Source of the DNA: Arenicola marina
Taxonomy: Eukaryota > Annelida > Polychaeta > Arenicolidae
Assembly (NCBI GenBank): GCA_964019135.1
Contig: OZ025249.1
Coordinates: 17,385,088-17,449,087 of the forward strand
Direction of reading: 5' to 3'
DNA: 64,000 nt
Shown here: positions 38,148-50,069 of the stretch, one piece after another
How the letters are laid out: every line of letters begins with the position of its first letter
Position numbering within the stretch: position 1 is the first letter of the stretch
The notes under the pieces: model-generated
Told to the model about the DNA's origin: nothing
The model's database searches: none
What the model saw: the letters and a program-made list of their open reading frames with translations, nothing else
Position numbers and translations under genes: made by a program

Positions 38148-41100
38148 AAGATAATGCGTTGCGTTCTTACAGAGAGACACACACACAGCCACACCGAACA
38201 CACAGACACACCGAACACACCGACATCAGACGAAATCGGAGATTTTCGTCTTAAAGAATCCCAAGCATGTACTCTGGTCTGATGTGGAAGCGGAAACTCG
38301 CCCCCATGATCAAACTGGAATTTAGGCGAAATATATAGTTCGACCTGGCCCGGCGATTGGCGATCGATCTTTGTCATAACGCACACCTGGAGTGCGTACC
38401 GTACACTATTATGGCTTTCGATCGCGGTCGCACGACGTACGCAACGACCGTGATAAGACTGTGACTTGGCGGATTGCTACTTCCAAATAAGGGTTACGTA
38501 TTTAGTTCATATGCGTTCGCTCTGACCATTGTCGTTCCATAATGAGTTCAGAGTTATACGCGGCGGTCGACCGTGATGCGGAACTCAGCCCCGCATGCCA
38601 GATCTGCATCCCAACCCGACTTAATACTTTACCATTGTCGATACTTCCATTCGCTCTCGCCTCGTGTATTGTTCTAAAAAAGATTATTATTGTGATTCTT
38701 CAATTCCTTTGCGAGAGGATATAGGCCGAACGCCGGAAAATGTGACCTGAAAAACACCTTTCCATTTGTGAAAAAACTACAGCGCTTTGACAGAATATTT
38801 AGGATGGGCTAATATTTTTAGTTATTTAATTTTGAAATACTACTATGCATAGAACAAATTGTTATAAGCACTAATTAAGGTAAATGTTGAGCCAAAGCGT
38901 GCACAGATTTTGTGGATCGACAGAGGTGTGAGGAAAACGTCTAAATAAGCAATGGCGAATTAGATGCTAGGATAAGATAAAAAGGCATAGGGCCTATATG
39001 TTTTTTAATATTTTTATAGACACGAATTTAAAAACGGATATAAGCCGGACCTGCGCAGATTACAATCTCTTATGGTGAGCGGAAGTTTCGAAACTAAAAG
39101 CTGACTTGTCTGTTTTGACGTTTGAACTTTAGTTAGTAAAGGTATTAAGTTCGAAGTGAAGTATTTACTTTTCAGGTAAACTGTCTAAGATAGGCACCGA
39201 CGTTGTGTATGAGTTGTCAACGCGGAAAAATGTATTATCGAGTCAGACACATCTGAGTGCCATTCATGAATCGTTACAATAGGCCTACACTGCACTGCAG
39301 CACAATACTCAATAGTCAATTTGTAACGTCGAGTTGGGCCCTCGTTATTTTCCGCACCATGACTTTGGACCCGGGTATGTTGGGAGTTTGCAAGGACGGA
39401 TGCATGGGTGGTTTCCACGAGGTATAACCCCCCACCCCCCCCCCCCCACCCCTTTTTGAGGAAGAATGCTGTTTTTCAATGCAACATCGTTATCAGGTTT
39501 TAAAACAATTGGTGGGTACCATTGGTGGATCCCCCGGTCACAATTTTGTTCAGAGCCCCAGGCCCTGACCCCCCCTCCCCTGCCACGTCGCAATTTTGAC
39601 CACCCATCATTTATTATAGGTATAATGTAAATTCGCCTAAACTTAGATCCATAGCTTAGTTTAGTTTTGGTGCATATGACTCTCCGTTAGAGGGCCTTGT
39701 CAGTTGCTCACTTTGAACATAAGGACCTGGGGGCACTTGCGCCTCTGTCACAGGTAATTGACTGTTGCAAAAAGTTTGGGACCCAGGCTACAAATGGTTG
39801 AAATGGTGGTGGGATTCGCCAGGTGGCGCTGCATACTCATGGCGGTTGGTAGGGAAAAGTCGCATGCTCCAACATTTGTTTGCGAAAATATGATTGCAAC
39901 AATTTAGTGTTGACACACTTTCTTGATGTCAGAAGATAGAACAAGGTATATAGAATATGTAAGCACTATTATTAGATGTGCCCACATTATAATAAAAGCT
40001 ACAGTCGATTCCCTACTAACGTCGAAGGATTTTAACTTTGTTACTGTTGTGCCCCTAGAGAAGCGGGCTTGCCTGGGGGCACTTGCGCCAAAGTTTAGTT
40101 CATCCGGAGGGCTAATAACTGCCACTGTAGTAATGTAATAACAAAGTAATAACAAAGTCACTGGCTTCATGCTATCTGCCAATAAGCATGGGCAGAGGTG
40201 GGGGCTGAAATCACAGTGCAGAAATTAATGAGGGCTGAACAGATACTGTCAATAGGCCTACATGTGTTTTGATTCAATATCACAGAATTGTGGCTCACAG
40301 GTGTAAGATAACAGCTGTAACAAGTTACATCGACTGCCATTACTCGAACCATGACGTGCCATTCTAGAACTCAAGTCAAAATTGGGCACCCTGCCAACGA
40401 TGACAATGGGCCCCTCACTCCACCTCCTTCCTGAGTTAAATACAGGCAATAGTAAACAATGGCAGGCACATGTCAGAATATCAAGTGTGGCTTCCGCAAG
40501 GCAGAACCGTGGAAATATACCGATGCCCACCAAAAAGGTCTGGTTCAGACTTGCAAACTGAGTGAGAAGGGCAGTGAATTTGTATATATGTAAGATGTAC
40601 AAATATTATGTAATTAGTCAAGATTATAAACCCAAATTACAATGCTTATAGTTGCTGTCTGCATTTACAAATCAATCTGTTCTGTAACATAATGTTATTT
40701 CAACCTCATCACCATGCATACAGTGCATCAATGTGTGGGTGAAATCTTCTATGAAAGACTTCTAGACTGGTGTGACTTATACCCTGGAAATTATAGTATT
40801 GTAAAGATTTCCATTGAAAAGTTTCATTATATGGCAATGGAATAATACATATAGGTTATATCATCTATAATGGTCTCTGCACTATATTACAACCTCCATT
40901 CCAGTAGCCTCAAAACCTTATATTGTACCGGTAGGTAGAGTTAAATAAAATGTAGGTTATGTAGGTACACATATGTATAACATCCAATTCCATCAATTAT
41001 AACATATTACCAATGCAAAAGATGTTATCCTGCACCTGACCAGCAATCTGTTGTTTTTACATTTCCACCAATGCCTGGCAAAGTGTTAACCATAACAGCA

Positions 41101-41639
41101 ACAGCGTGTGTTGCTGCAGCATGAAGTCTGTATTGCTTCCAACCTACTGTCTCAGTTATTTGTATCATCTCAGTGTTGCCATCTTAGTCTGTGAAAATGT
41201 TATCGTCTACATCATCCCCCGAGCTAACAAGAAGATGGAAATTCAGTTACATATGCTAGTTGTGTAACTACTTCAAACATTATTTGTAATGACCTCTGGG
41301 AGGGGGTCGTATAATAAAAGGGCTTTGGCAAGTAATACTATTTTGTGCGAGGCAAAACTGCTATATGATGACTTGTCTGATAAAAGGAATATATATTTAG
41401 TTGTACAGACGTAATATAATTTCAACTTTATTGGAAATCAAAAAGTTAGTGACATTTCAATGCATGGTGACTATGTTGTATTTAATAGCAGTATAGTGTT
41501 AACATTGAGGCATTGTGTGGTGTGGGGACCATTGCAGCTTTAAATGTCATTGGGCAATGATTTCTCTATATCATACATTTTGCAGAGGACATCCACTGAC
41601 AATATTTTCCAGTGTGACAAACCAGTATCTCTCGGAAAA
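38148..41639. other. Intergenic between the PLK gene and RAD17
   Basis: CA-rich at 38165-38225 and a C-rich tract near 39428-39452. GGGGCACTTGCGCC occurs at 39730 and 40077, which hints at an old interspersed element. Otherwise AT-rich. The RAD17 promoter should lie near the end of this stretch, but no core element stands out. Confidence 0.45.
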
Positions 41640-41756
41640 ATGATGGAAGATGATGACTTTGATTGGACATTGGAAGAGATGCAGCCTTGCAAACTACAGA
41701 AGATCAGTTCAAAGTCAAGAAGCAAGAAGTCTGCTGGGGTAACATCATCTCAAAAG
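41640..41756 (+). CDS. RAD17: RAD17 exon 1 (first coding exon)
   Basis: It begins MMEDDDFDWTLEEMQPCKLQ and ends SSQK at donor AAG|GTATGA, phase 0. The frame is open upstream to 41544, so a 5' extension or noncoding leader is possible. The acidic start with a Trp and the basic Ser/Lys-rich tail suit the disordered RAD17 N-terminus, but residue-level similarity is weak. Confidence 0.72.
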
Positions 41757-44700
41757 GTATGACACATTATTTATTTTGATCTCTCTCATTGGCTATGTAG
41801 GTTTATGCAATACTGATGGGACGTACTTATATTTATCTATCTTATTTGGACTAAATATGCATTTTTTGGTTGTATTATCTTAAAGCTTGCTTTCTTATCT
41901 TGGCAACCTCTTTTTGAAGACTAAATCAAGTTGGGTCAGTTCCGCATTCGGCGATTTTGACTGCAATCCACCGAAAAAAAGCTCCTCCCAGCAAGCATCG
42001 AAGGCGTCTGCTTCAACGTCTGTGGCAAGCTTATTCAAGAAGACAAGCTCGAAGAAGAGTGTTTATGCGGCCTCCTCAGGCCTCAGCTCCTGGACTGGGA
42101 AAGTCTATGAGAATAATGACTTGTGGGCTGACAAACATAGACCCAAAACTGAGGTATATAAAGGAAATATGTCTTCCCAGAATAAGAGTTTTACCTAAAG
42201 TACGAAATGTCTCTGGATCCATATTCTTTATTTGGAGTTACTCGTAAGGATCTATTGCGCTCAAAGTTAGAGCAGAGTTATGATGCTAGGAAAGGAGATA
42301 CTTATCCTGCCAAAATATAGATATTTGGAACGTTCGCATAATAGTAATGTCATTTTGTGTCACAATCTATAAAGGCTGACCTGGCTGTACATAAGAAGAA
42401 GGTGGCGGAGGTGCAGGATTGGATACAACATAGCTTTAATGTAAAACTGAAGCACCAGGTGAGTCTTAATTTATAAGATGAACACCAAATTGATATTGGT
42501 TACAATATGTGTACGCAGGTAACTTTCATGCAAACAGTTTCATTTAAGATATTTAAGATCACCCAACTTCCTATGTTTTGATGGTATACATTTCTTTGGT
42601 GTTTTCTCTTCCTCTTCCTGGAGACCATAGAAATGTGTTATATATATATATACATGTCAATGATATAAATATATAATCTGCAAGTGACGGCTATGAAATT
42701 AATTTGATTACATATACCTACATATGGTTTGTACCTCGGGTGTACAGGTGGTACTCAGTATCTTGTTGACGCATTGAAGTCTCCCCCCTTCCCACTACCC
42801 TCCTGTCGCAGGCTCCCATGCTGCTGCTGACCGGGCCCTCGGGGGTCGGGAAGACGGCCACGGTGGGGGTGTTGGGCCGCCAGATGGGGGTGCAGATCCA
42901 GGACTGGGTCAGCCCGGAGACTGCCGCCACCTACGGGGCCGACGACTGGCAGGCGCAGCGGCCAGGTCAGCCAGTCTTACTCACAGCATTCGATTTGTAT
43001 ATATAGTCAGGACCGCCCCGATAGCTCAGTGGGTTATTATGATCATGTTATAGAAGCTTTAGATAGTCCATCTTGCATGTTAGAGCTCATAAAAAAGATT
43101 ATTATAGTAACTGGTATACGTGAGTCGTATGTGAGCTTTGTTGAAACAAATGGTTGGCCCCTACATGGGAAACGAACCCTTAGATACTGGATATCATCCT
43201 TGACCTTGACCTAAATGTCATCATTGTTATGAGCGCCGTAACGGATAAAGCAACTGAACATAACCGTGGTATGCAGCAATCCCTGTGATACGCATTTACG
43301 ACTCCGTTATACGACATTTTATCCACTCGACATTATAATACAGGACGAGAATAATAATATTGGTAATGTTGGCAAGTGACTACGGATGTACCGGCACCCC
43401 TTGTAAAGGGATGACAAGTAAAAGGGTTCGCATCTTCTGATCGTCACGCCGCCTCGCATTGACAGACTACTCCCGTGTGGCCGGGCCCGTCAACCAGTCA
43501 CAGGCCGCACAGTTCCAAGACTTCCTGCTCCGAGCAGATAAATACCCGTCTCTCCAGATCTTCAATCAGGATCAGCTCCACAGGAAACTCATCTTGGTCG
43601 AGGTAGGTGTGTGCTGAGGTTGATGCTTTTCTGTAATCCTGCTTCCCGCCCCCCCCCCCCGTTGACATGTGCAAGAAGCCAAAACGTCACAGTGACGAAA
43701 ATGTCATGGTAGAATGAAATATACAGGGTTTTGACTTGAACCCTTCCGGTTATCGCTCACCCAACGCTGCGTGGCATTTCTGTAGGAGACAGGGCGGAAC
43801 CACTTGGGGTTAAAGAAGTCAGTGACTGACAATTGGTGACCTCATAGAGGTCAACATTCGCGACTCCGCCACGCAGCATCTACCCTTTTCATTTGAGGTT
43901 TCTATCTCTAGAAGGCGTTAAGGGATAGACGCTTATGAAAACACTTATATATATCTGAAACTGAAGTGTTACTACCTCATATTCACTGCCCCATCATCAG
44001 TGGATATAATATGTAGCCTGGCGAAACTGGAGTGGTGCTCCATGCGCGAGCTCACGACACGACGATCGAGGCGCAGCGTGAAACTGAACATTTGCTCCTA
44101 GTCGGTGCAGGCCGCTTGCTATGACGTTTTCGTCACTATGGCATTTTGGGTTTTTACAGACGTGCGTCTCTGGCATGGTAGAAAAACCTCAGGGGAAACT
44201 TCTCAAACCAAGGCAACTGACATGTGAATGAAATATGTGACAGGCCCAACAATGGAAGCTCTGCGCCATATGGGTTATATGTTGTGATGGGAAAACAATT
44301 TCCCAGTTATTTAATTATATTTCAACCACCTTTCTTTGACAGGACTTCCCCAACGCATTTTATAGAGACGCCAAAGAGTTCCACACCATTCTAAGGTACT
44401 TCCTCGCTTTTCAATCTTCTTCAAATGCTTCTTCTCTAATACGATCTCTCGCTACATTTATTTCGAATATTTTTAAGGTTGCCATTTGAAATCGAATATT
44501 CTCCACTAAAATATCTGACAAAACGAGTAACTTTGCGGTACTTATGGATACCGACAACGTAACGTACGAACTGTTTTGTCCTCGGGACTGGAACATAAAC
44601 TGCAATACAAGGCGACTGTGTTTCCTAGCTGTCCACATTGTTGTGCCATCGCCGGGTAATTAAGTCTTGTGCCTTGACTCCTGGGGTCCCCACCCCCTTG

Positions 44701-47700
44701 CCCTGTAGGAATTACCGTTGGAAGGGCCAGAGTCCTGTGATCTTCATAGTGAGCGACAGTCCTGGCGGGGACTCCTCGGAGAGACGACTGTTCCCGAAGG
44801 AGCTGCAGACCGAGCTTGGCATATCCAACATAGGGTTGGTGTTTGGCCCCAGAGGTCATTGCTCATGTTATTTAGGTGCTAATTTAACACGAAGTGAACC
44901 GTTGATACTTACTATGCTTTAGAGATATCGATTGATTACGTTTGTGCTTAACCTCTGTATCGTAACATCATAATATATGTTGTTATAATTACATAACTAG
45001 CATTAAGAGTTAACCCTGTATCTCCCAATGACGTGTCTATGGGTTTAGCCCTACATCTCCCAATAACGTGTCTATGGGTTTAGCCCTACATCTCCCAATA
45101 ACGTGTCTATGAGTTTAGCCCTACATCTCCCAATAACGTGTCTATGGGTTTAACCCTATATCTCCCAATAACGTGTCTATGGGTTTAGCCCTACATCTCC
45201 CAATAACGTGTCTATGGGTTTAGCCCTACATCTCCCAATAACGTGTCTATGGGTTTAACCCTATATCTCCCAATAACGTGTCTATGGGTTTAACCCTATA
45301 TCTCCCAATAACGTGTCTATGGGTTTAGCCCTACATCTCCCAATAACGTGTCTATGGGTTTAGCCCTATATCTCCCAATAACGTGTCTATGGGTTTAACC
45401 CTATATCTCCCAATAACGTGTCTATGGGTTTAACCCTATATCTCCCAATAACGTGTCTATGGGTTTAGCCCTACATCTCCCAATAACGTGTCTATGGGTT
45501 TAACCCTATATCTCCCAATAACGTGTCTATGGGTTTAGCCCTATATCTCCCAATAACGTGTCTATGGGTTTAGCCCTACATCTCCCAATAACGTGTCTAT
45601 GGGTTTAGCCCTATATCTCCCAATAACGTGTCTATGGGTTTAACCCTATATCTCCCAATAACGTGTCTATGGGTTTAGCCCTACATCTCCCAATAACGTG
45701 TCTATGGGTTTAACCCTACATCTCCCAATAACGTGTCTATGGGTTTAGCCCTGTATCTCCCAATAACGTGTCTATGGGTTTAGCCCTACATCTCCCAATA
45801 ACGTGTCTATGGGTTTAACCCTATATCTCCCAATAACGTGTCTATCGTTCCCGACATGGTGTCCGCGGGATTGACCACATGTTGATTCCCAATACCGATT
45901 AACTCGCGGGTTCAACCCTATGGTTCCCACTATCGTACTCACGGGTTTAATCCTATGGTTCCCACTATCGTACTTACGGGTTTAATCCTATGGTTCCCAC
46001 TATCGTACTCACGGGTTTAATCCTATGGTTCCCACTATCGTACTCACGGGTTTAATCCTATGGTTCCCACTATCGTACTTACGGGTTTAACCCTATGGTT
46101 CCCACTATCGTACTCACGGGTTTAATCCTATGGTTCCCACTATCGTACTTACGGGTTTAATCCTATGGTTCCCACTATCGTACTTACGGGTTTAATCCTA
46201 TGGTTCCCACTATCGTACTCACGGGTTTAATCCTATGGTTCCCACTATCGTACTTACGGGTTTAATCCTATGGTTCCCACTATCGTACTCACGGGTTTAA
46301 TCCTATGGTTCCCACTATCGTACTCACGGGTTTAATCCTATGGTTCCCACTATCGTACTCACGGGTTTAATCCTATGGTTCCCACTATCGTACTTACGGG
46401 TTTAATCCTATGGTTCCCACTATCGTACTTACGGGTTTAATCCTATGGTTCCCACTATCGTACTTACGGGTTTAATCCTATGGTTCCCACTATCGTACTT
46501 ACGGGTTTAATCCTATGGTTCCCACTATCGTACTTACGGGTTTAATCCTATGGTTCCCGCTGTCGTACTTACGGGTTTAATCCTATGGTTCCCGCTGTCG
46601 TACTTACGGGTTTAATCCTATGGTTCCCACTATCGTACTCACGGGTTTAATCCTATGGTTCCCACTATCGTACTTACGGGTTTAATCCTATGGTTCCCAC
46701 TATCGTACTCACGGGTTTAATCCTATGGTTCCCACTATCGTACTCACGGGTTTAATCCTATGGTTCCCACTATCGTACTTACGGGTTTAACCCTATGGTT
46801 CCCACTATCGTACTTACGGGTTTAATCCTATGGTTCCCACTATCGTACTTACGGGTTTAATCCTATGGTTCCCACTATCGTACTTACGGGTTTAATCCTA
46901 TGGTTCCCGCTGTCGTACTTACGGGTTTAATCCTATGGTTCCCGCTATCGCACTCACGAGTTTAATCCTATGGTTCCCACTATCGTACTTACGGGTTTAA
47001 TCCTATGGTTCCCACTATCGTACTCACTTGTTTAATCCTATGGTTCCCACTATCGTACTCACGGGTTTAATCCTATGGTTCCCACTATCGTACTCACGGG
47101 TTTAACCCTATGGTTCCCACTATCGTACTTACGGGTTTAATCCTATGGTTCCCACTATCGTACTTACGGGTTTAATCCTATGGTTCCCACTATCGTACTT
47201 ACGGGTTTAATCCTATGGTTCCCGCTGTCGTACTTACGAGTTTAATCCTATGGTTCCCACTATCGTACTCACGGGTTTAACCCTATGGTTCCCGATACTA
47301 TGCCCGCGGGGTTAACCCTATGTCCGAGGGTTTCGCTACGGCTCTCAACTGAAACCGGGGGTTGCCTGCCAATAATTGTATACACCATTTTTACTCCATG
47401 CCCACCGTTACCTCTATCCACGGGTTTAACCCCGTGGCTCCAATTGCAATATTCACAGGTTTTACCCCAGTGGCTCCCATAACTCCATCCGCAGGTTTAA
47501 CCCCGTGGCTCCGACTGTAATGACCAAGACGTTGACTAGAGTTGCCACTGAGGAAGCGTCCAAGGTAGGTTTACTGGCCCGACCTTTGGACTAGCCGTTT
47601 TTTCATGTATAAGCCACTTCCACCCAGAATCGATTTCTGAAATGAACATTTAGGATTGATGTTACTCCTGGGCAATTTGACTTCATTTTTAATGAGTTTT

Positions 47701-48037
47701 ATAAAGGTATTTGACGTTGGTATGATGATTGTCAATTTCATGCTCACGATTAAGGAAAAAGGCGTGGTCGGGGCTTAGTGTCGGAGTGTGGATCCGTGTT
47801 ACCTGTTGCCGGGGACGGTGATCCGGCCATTTCGGTCCCGATATGCATCTTGTAGAGTTCCCATATCCTGCCACGTATATTTCACGTTCGCCTTTCGTAC
47901 TGTGTTGCTCTGATGTATATTTCAGAGCGGTCACATGTACAAGGCTCCCAGCAAGTCTGTGGTTGACAGTCTGGCGGCGACCTGCTCCGGGGACATCCGT
48001 GGTGCTATCAACAATCTGCAGTTCGCTTGCCTCAAAG
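41640..48037 (+). CDS. RAD17: RAD17 checkpoint clamp loader, spliced gene, N-terminal half in 9 exons
   Basis: RAD17 replaces RFC1 in a clamp-loader complex that loads the 9-1-1 ring at damaged DNA and promotes ATR-CHK1 signalling in the nucleus. Exon join: 41640-41756, 41920-42153, 42375-42458, 42812-42965, 43466-43602, 44343-44395, 44709-44834, 47495-47564, 47926-48037. The frame is continuous through all junctions (about 362 codons). Seen: SWVSSAFGDFD (human WVDPSFDDF), WADKHRPKTE, Walker A GPSGVGKT, QDW, FLLRADKYPSLQ, Walker B region LILVE|DFPNAFYRD, VIFIVSDSPGGD, RRLFPKELQ, SNIGFNPVAPT, and CSGDIRGAINNLQF near the sensor 2 region. Human RAD17 is about 670-680 residues; the C-terminal half is not seen. 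The start is the ATG pair at 41640/41643; the second has the better context. Confidence 0.93.
41920..42153 (+). CDS. RAD17: RAD17 exon 2
   Basis: The acceptor is CTCTTTTTGAAG at 41908-41919; the donor is GAG|GTATAT. It encodes TKSSWVSSAFGDFD, a Ser/Lys-rich stretch, and NDLWADKHRPKTE. The last matches human NEPWVDKYKPETQ, the conserved start of the clamp-loader domain. Confidence 0.87.
42375..42458 (+). CDS. RAD17: RAD17 exon 3
   Basis: The acceptor TCTATAAAG is weak in pyrimidines; the donor is CAG|GTGAGT. It encodes ADLAVHKKKVAEVQDWIQ, directly comparable with human ELAVHKKKIEEVETWL. 28 codons, phase 0 at both ends. Confidence 0.93.
42812..42965 (+). CDS. RAD17: RAD17 exon 4: Walker A
   Basis: The acceptor is CCTCCTGTCGCAG and the donor is G|GTCAGC. 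It encodes APMLLLTGPSGVGKTATVGV with the P-loop GPSGVGKT, then GVQIQDWVSPE (human GIQVQEWINPV). Confidence 0.96.
43017..43036 (+). mobile_element. tRNA-like SINE 5' fragment
   Basis: CCGATAGCTCAGTGGGTTAT repeats the start of the element at 7978. It breaks off directly, so it is a truncated or decayed copy in RAD17 intron 4. Confidence 0.45.
43466..43602 (+). CDS. RAD17: RAD17 exon 5
   Basis: The acceptor is GCATTGACAG and the donor is GAG|GTAGGT. It encodes QSQAAQFQDFLLRADKYPSL and ends HRKLILVE, the first part of Walker B. Human has AVFKEFLLRATKYNKLQ and KKIILVED. Confidence 0.95.
43678..44150. mobile_element. MITE-like element in RAD17 intron 5
   Basis: Inverted arms of about 30 bp: GCCAAAACGTCACAGTGACG near 43678, and CGTTTTCGTCACTATGGCAT near 44125 on the other arm; about 25 of 30 positions pair. 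Inner repeats GCTGCGTGGC/GCCACGCAGC add to the foldback character. No transposase. Confidence 0.6.
44343..44395 (+). CDS. RAD17: RAD17 exon 6
   Basis: The acceptor is TTTCTTTGACAG and the donor is AG|GTACTT; 53 bp. It encodes DFPNAFYRDAKEFHTIL, completing the Walker B ED pair (human EDLPNQFYRDSHTLHEVL). Confidence 0.95.
44709..44834 (+). CDS. RAD17: RAD17 exon 7
   Basis: The acceptor is TTGCCCTGTAG. It encodes SPVIFIVSDSPGGDSSERRL and FPKELQTELGISNIG. The donor is GG|GTTGGT, a weak GT site. It is chosen because it gives phase 2 and joins exon 8 as SNIGFNPVAPT (human SNISFNPVAPT). Confidence 0.92.
45008..45846 (+). repeat. 35-bp minisatellite A in RAD17 intron 7
   Basis: About 24 copies of GGGTTTAGCCCTACATCTCC plus CAATAACGTGTCTAT. 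The AGCCCTACA/AACCCTATA variants are mixed. It aligns in register with array B (about 23 of 35 positions). Confidence 0.96.
45905..47290 (+). repeat. 35-bp minisatellite B in RAD17 intron 7
   Basis: About 39 copies of GGGTTTAATCCTATGGTTCC plus CACTATCGTACTTAC. Each unit can be read GFNPMVPTIVLT, close to the exon 8 start GFNPVAPTVMT. Confidence 0.97.
47291..47494 (+). repeat. Degenerate 35-36-bp units joining array B to RAD17 exon 8
   Basis: Eroded units include GGGTTTAACCCCGTGGCTCC at 47422 and GGTTTTACCCCAGTGGCTCC at 47458. The next unit in series is the real exon start, GGTTTAACCCCGTGGCTCC, at 47494. Confidence 0.85.
47495..47564 (+). CDS. RAD17: RAD17 exon 8
   Basis: The acceptor is CCATCCGCAG at 47485-47494 and the donor is AAG|GTAGGT; 70 bp. 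It encodes FNPVAPTVMTKTLTRVATEE followed by ASK; human has FNPVAPTIMMKFLNRIVTIE. The first 35 bases of this junction have the same period and pattern as the tandem repeat filling the preceding intron. Confidence 0.94.
47926..48037 (+). CDS. RAD17: RAD17 exon 9 (last one visible)
   Basis: The acceptor is TGTATATTTCAG and the donor is AAAG|GTCGGT, a non-consensus but GT site. It encodes SGHMYKAPSKSVVDSLAATC and SGDIRGAINNLQFACLKG, matching human CSGDIRSAINSLQFSSSKG. It ends in phase 1. No continuation exon was recognised downstream. Confidence 0.94.
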
Positions 48038-50060
48038 GTCGGTTTAAATTCGCTTGAAGTCAACCTCTATGCTTATTTGAAATGCACACACCGTTCACAT
48101 CCGGTGCACGTAGGGGCACTGGCACCAACCTTCTCTCATCAATCACCTTTCAATCAGCCACCATCTTCTCCCGATTGTTCCGTGCTGTTTGGAACGAGTC
48201 ACATCGGCATACCGAATGGATGCGCGCGCATCCATACCCGGGTGAAAGAAGTGTCGGGCGGTGAATGTGGTAAATGCAGGCGTGAGTAATACGTGAGCTA
48301 TATTGAAACAAGTTTAGCTTGAGGTATTGTCTCGTTATAGCTCGCACATTTCTCCTGTGCTACAGTAATTGATTTTGTGGACCCGTAAAGATAATCTCCG
48401 TGGACACAATAACCCCTCCAGAACCATGGACGGGCGCGCTATGATATGGTTTGGATACTGATCGAATCCAAGATATCAACCTCATCGTTGTAACCTCACG
48501 TGGGCAGGTTGATCTTGGCTATCTGTTCTCTAGACCCTGTTTTGTTGTCATGTCTAGATATGGCGATGAACATCTGATTGTTATTCCATTACAGTCTAAA
48601 GAATTCGATTACTTGACAGTTTCTGTGGTTTGGACCTGTATTTCATTAGAGCTTAGACTCATCGAATTCTCACACGAAACGTGTAGTCGGCATGTATTGA
48701 CTGGCCTTTATGTGGATGAAGTATTGTTTTACCCTACGACAACGCGCATTTACTGATTATTCTCGGCCGGAGTTCACTAGGCCAAGGTCAAGGTCAATAG
48801 TGACATGGACCCGGGCAGACATATATAGGGCGATAAACGGCGCACACACATTATTGAATACATAATGCAGGAGTTTGTTAATCTATCGCTGTCTTTGTAT
48901 CCACAATTCCGTCCCCCAAAATGAGATTCTGTGTTGCTTGCCGTTGTTTTTGTTGCCTGGCCTGACCCATAATCAGAAAACGACGGGTCTCGTACGATGA
49001 AGACATTTTGATGAATAGCTTTAAGTTCTTAATGTGGCGTTGGTTGGCCAGAACCTCCACCGTGTCTCCTTTAGTCGTCAGGTTGAACGCTTAAAACGAC
49101 CCAAGAATAACGGCTCAATAATCGCGTCTCGTCTTCCTTAATATGACACACTCGGATGCATTTAAAGGCATGGCGGTTTACATGGCATCCCACTGCTCCT
49201 CTCACCGTCAGACTACACCCCCCCCCCCCCGCCCACGTCCTCTTCCCCTCCCCGCTTCTCCCTTCCGCCAAAAGGGGAAAAACAGGGGTCCGGTTGTCAT
49301 TGTGACCGGTTTTGCTGGTTCTTATTGGTGTGTAGGGACCCATGTAGTAGAGTTGGTGGAGGTTGCGGTGAGGGAAAAAAGGAGGCCGCGGATTAAGAAG
49401 ATAGAGATGGCGGGAAAGCCGAGTTGTCTTGTCGGGTGGTTGCGACGCAAGGAACGCCGGGTCGGGCTGATTGAGGCGTGGTTAAGTGATGAACCGCCTC
49501 GGAGCACGGTACTGATGGGCCATGTCACTGCCGCCCCATGAACCCCCCCCCCCCCACTCACGTCCTCACGTCCCCGTCCCCCGCGTCTCCGGCCGATTGT
49601 GCTAAGTAAGTGACTGTGGGGGGTAGTGGGTCAAACACCGATATTAAGGCTGCCTTGCTTCCTGTGTTTTGCTGCCTTCCTTCTGGTGCGGATCCTGGTG
49701 GCCGCCTCCGCGCTGGCTGGTCTCCCCCCCTCCCCCCCGGCCTTTTATGTGGTTCTTGTTGGTTCTGGGTGCGGCAGACTTCAACCCATTTCCATGGGAA
49801 TTAATTCTTCTCGGGAAGCGTATCAATTGCTTGTTGGCCCGTCTGATGCCGGTGTAATGTCCCCCCCCCCCAGTTCGGTCGTATCCCCCCCCCCCTCGCC
49901 CACACCGCCTGCCGTCTGCCGCTTCCCTGCCTCCGCCCGCCCGCCCGCCCGCCTACCCACCTCATGGCCTTTGTCCCACCCACCGGGCCGCACGCTAAGC
50001 TCGGATATACGACCTGATTGGGGATTAGAACGCCTCGGTCGTCTACAGCATGGCGGCTGA
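48038..50060. other. RAD17 intron 9 or downstream DNA, first part
   Basis: No exon recognised. C-homopolymer and C/T-rich tracts at 49207, 49542, 49860 and 49880-49970. Confidence 0.45.
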
Positions 50061-50069
50061 CCGAATCCC

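Noticed and set aside
45008..47290. 35-bp units as a multi-exon or coding repeat
   Set aside because: 35 is not a multiple of three and nearly all units lack the acceptor AG, so they are intronic.
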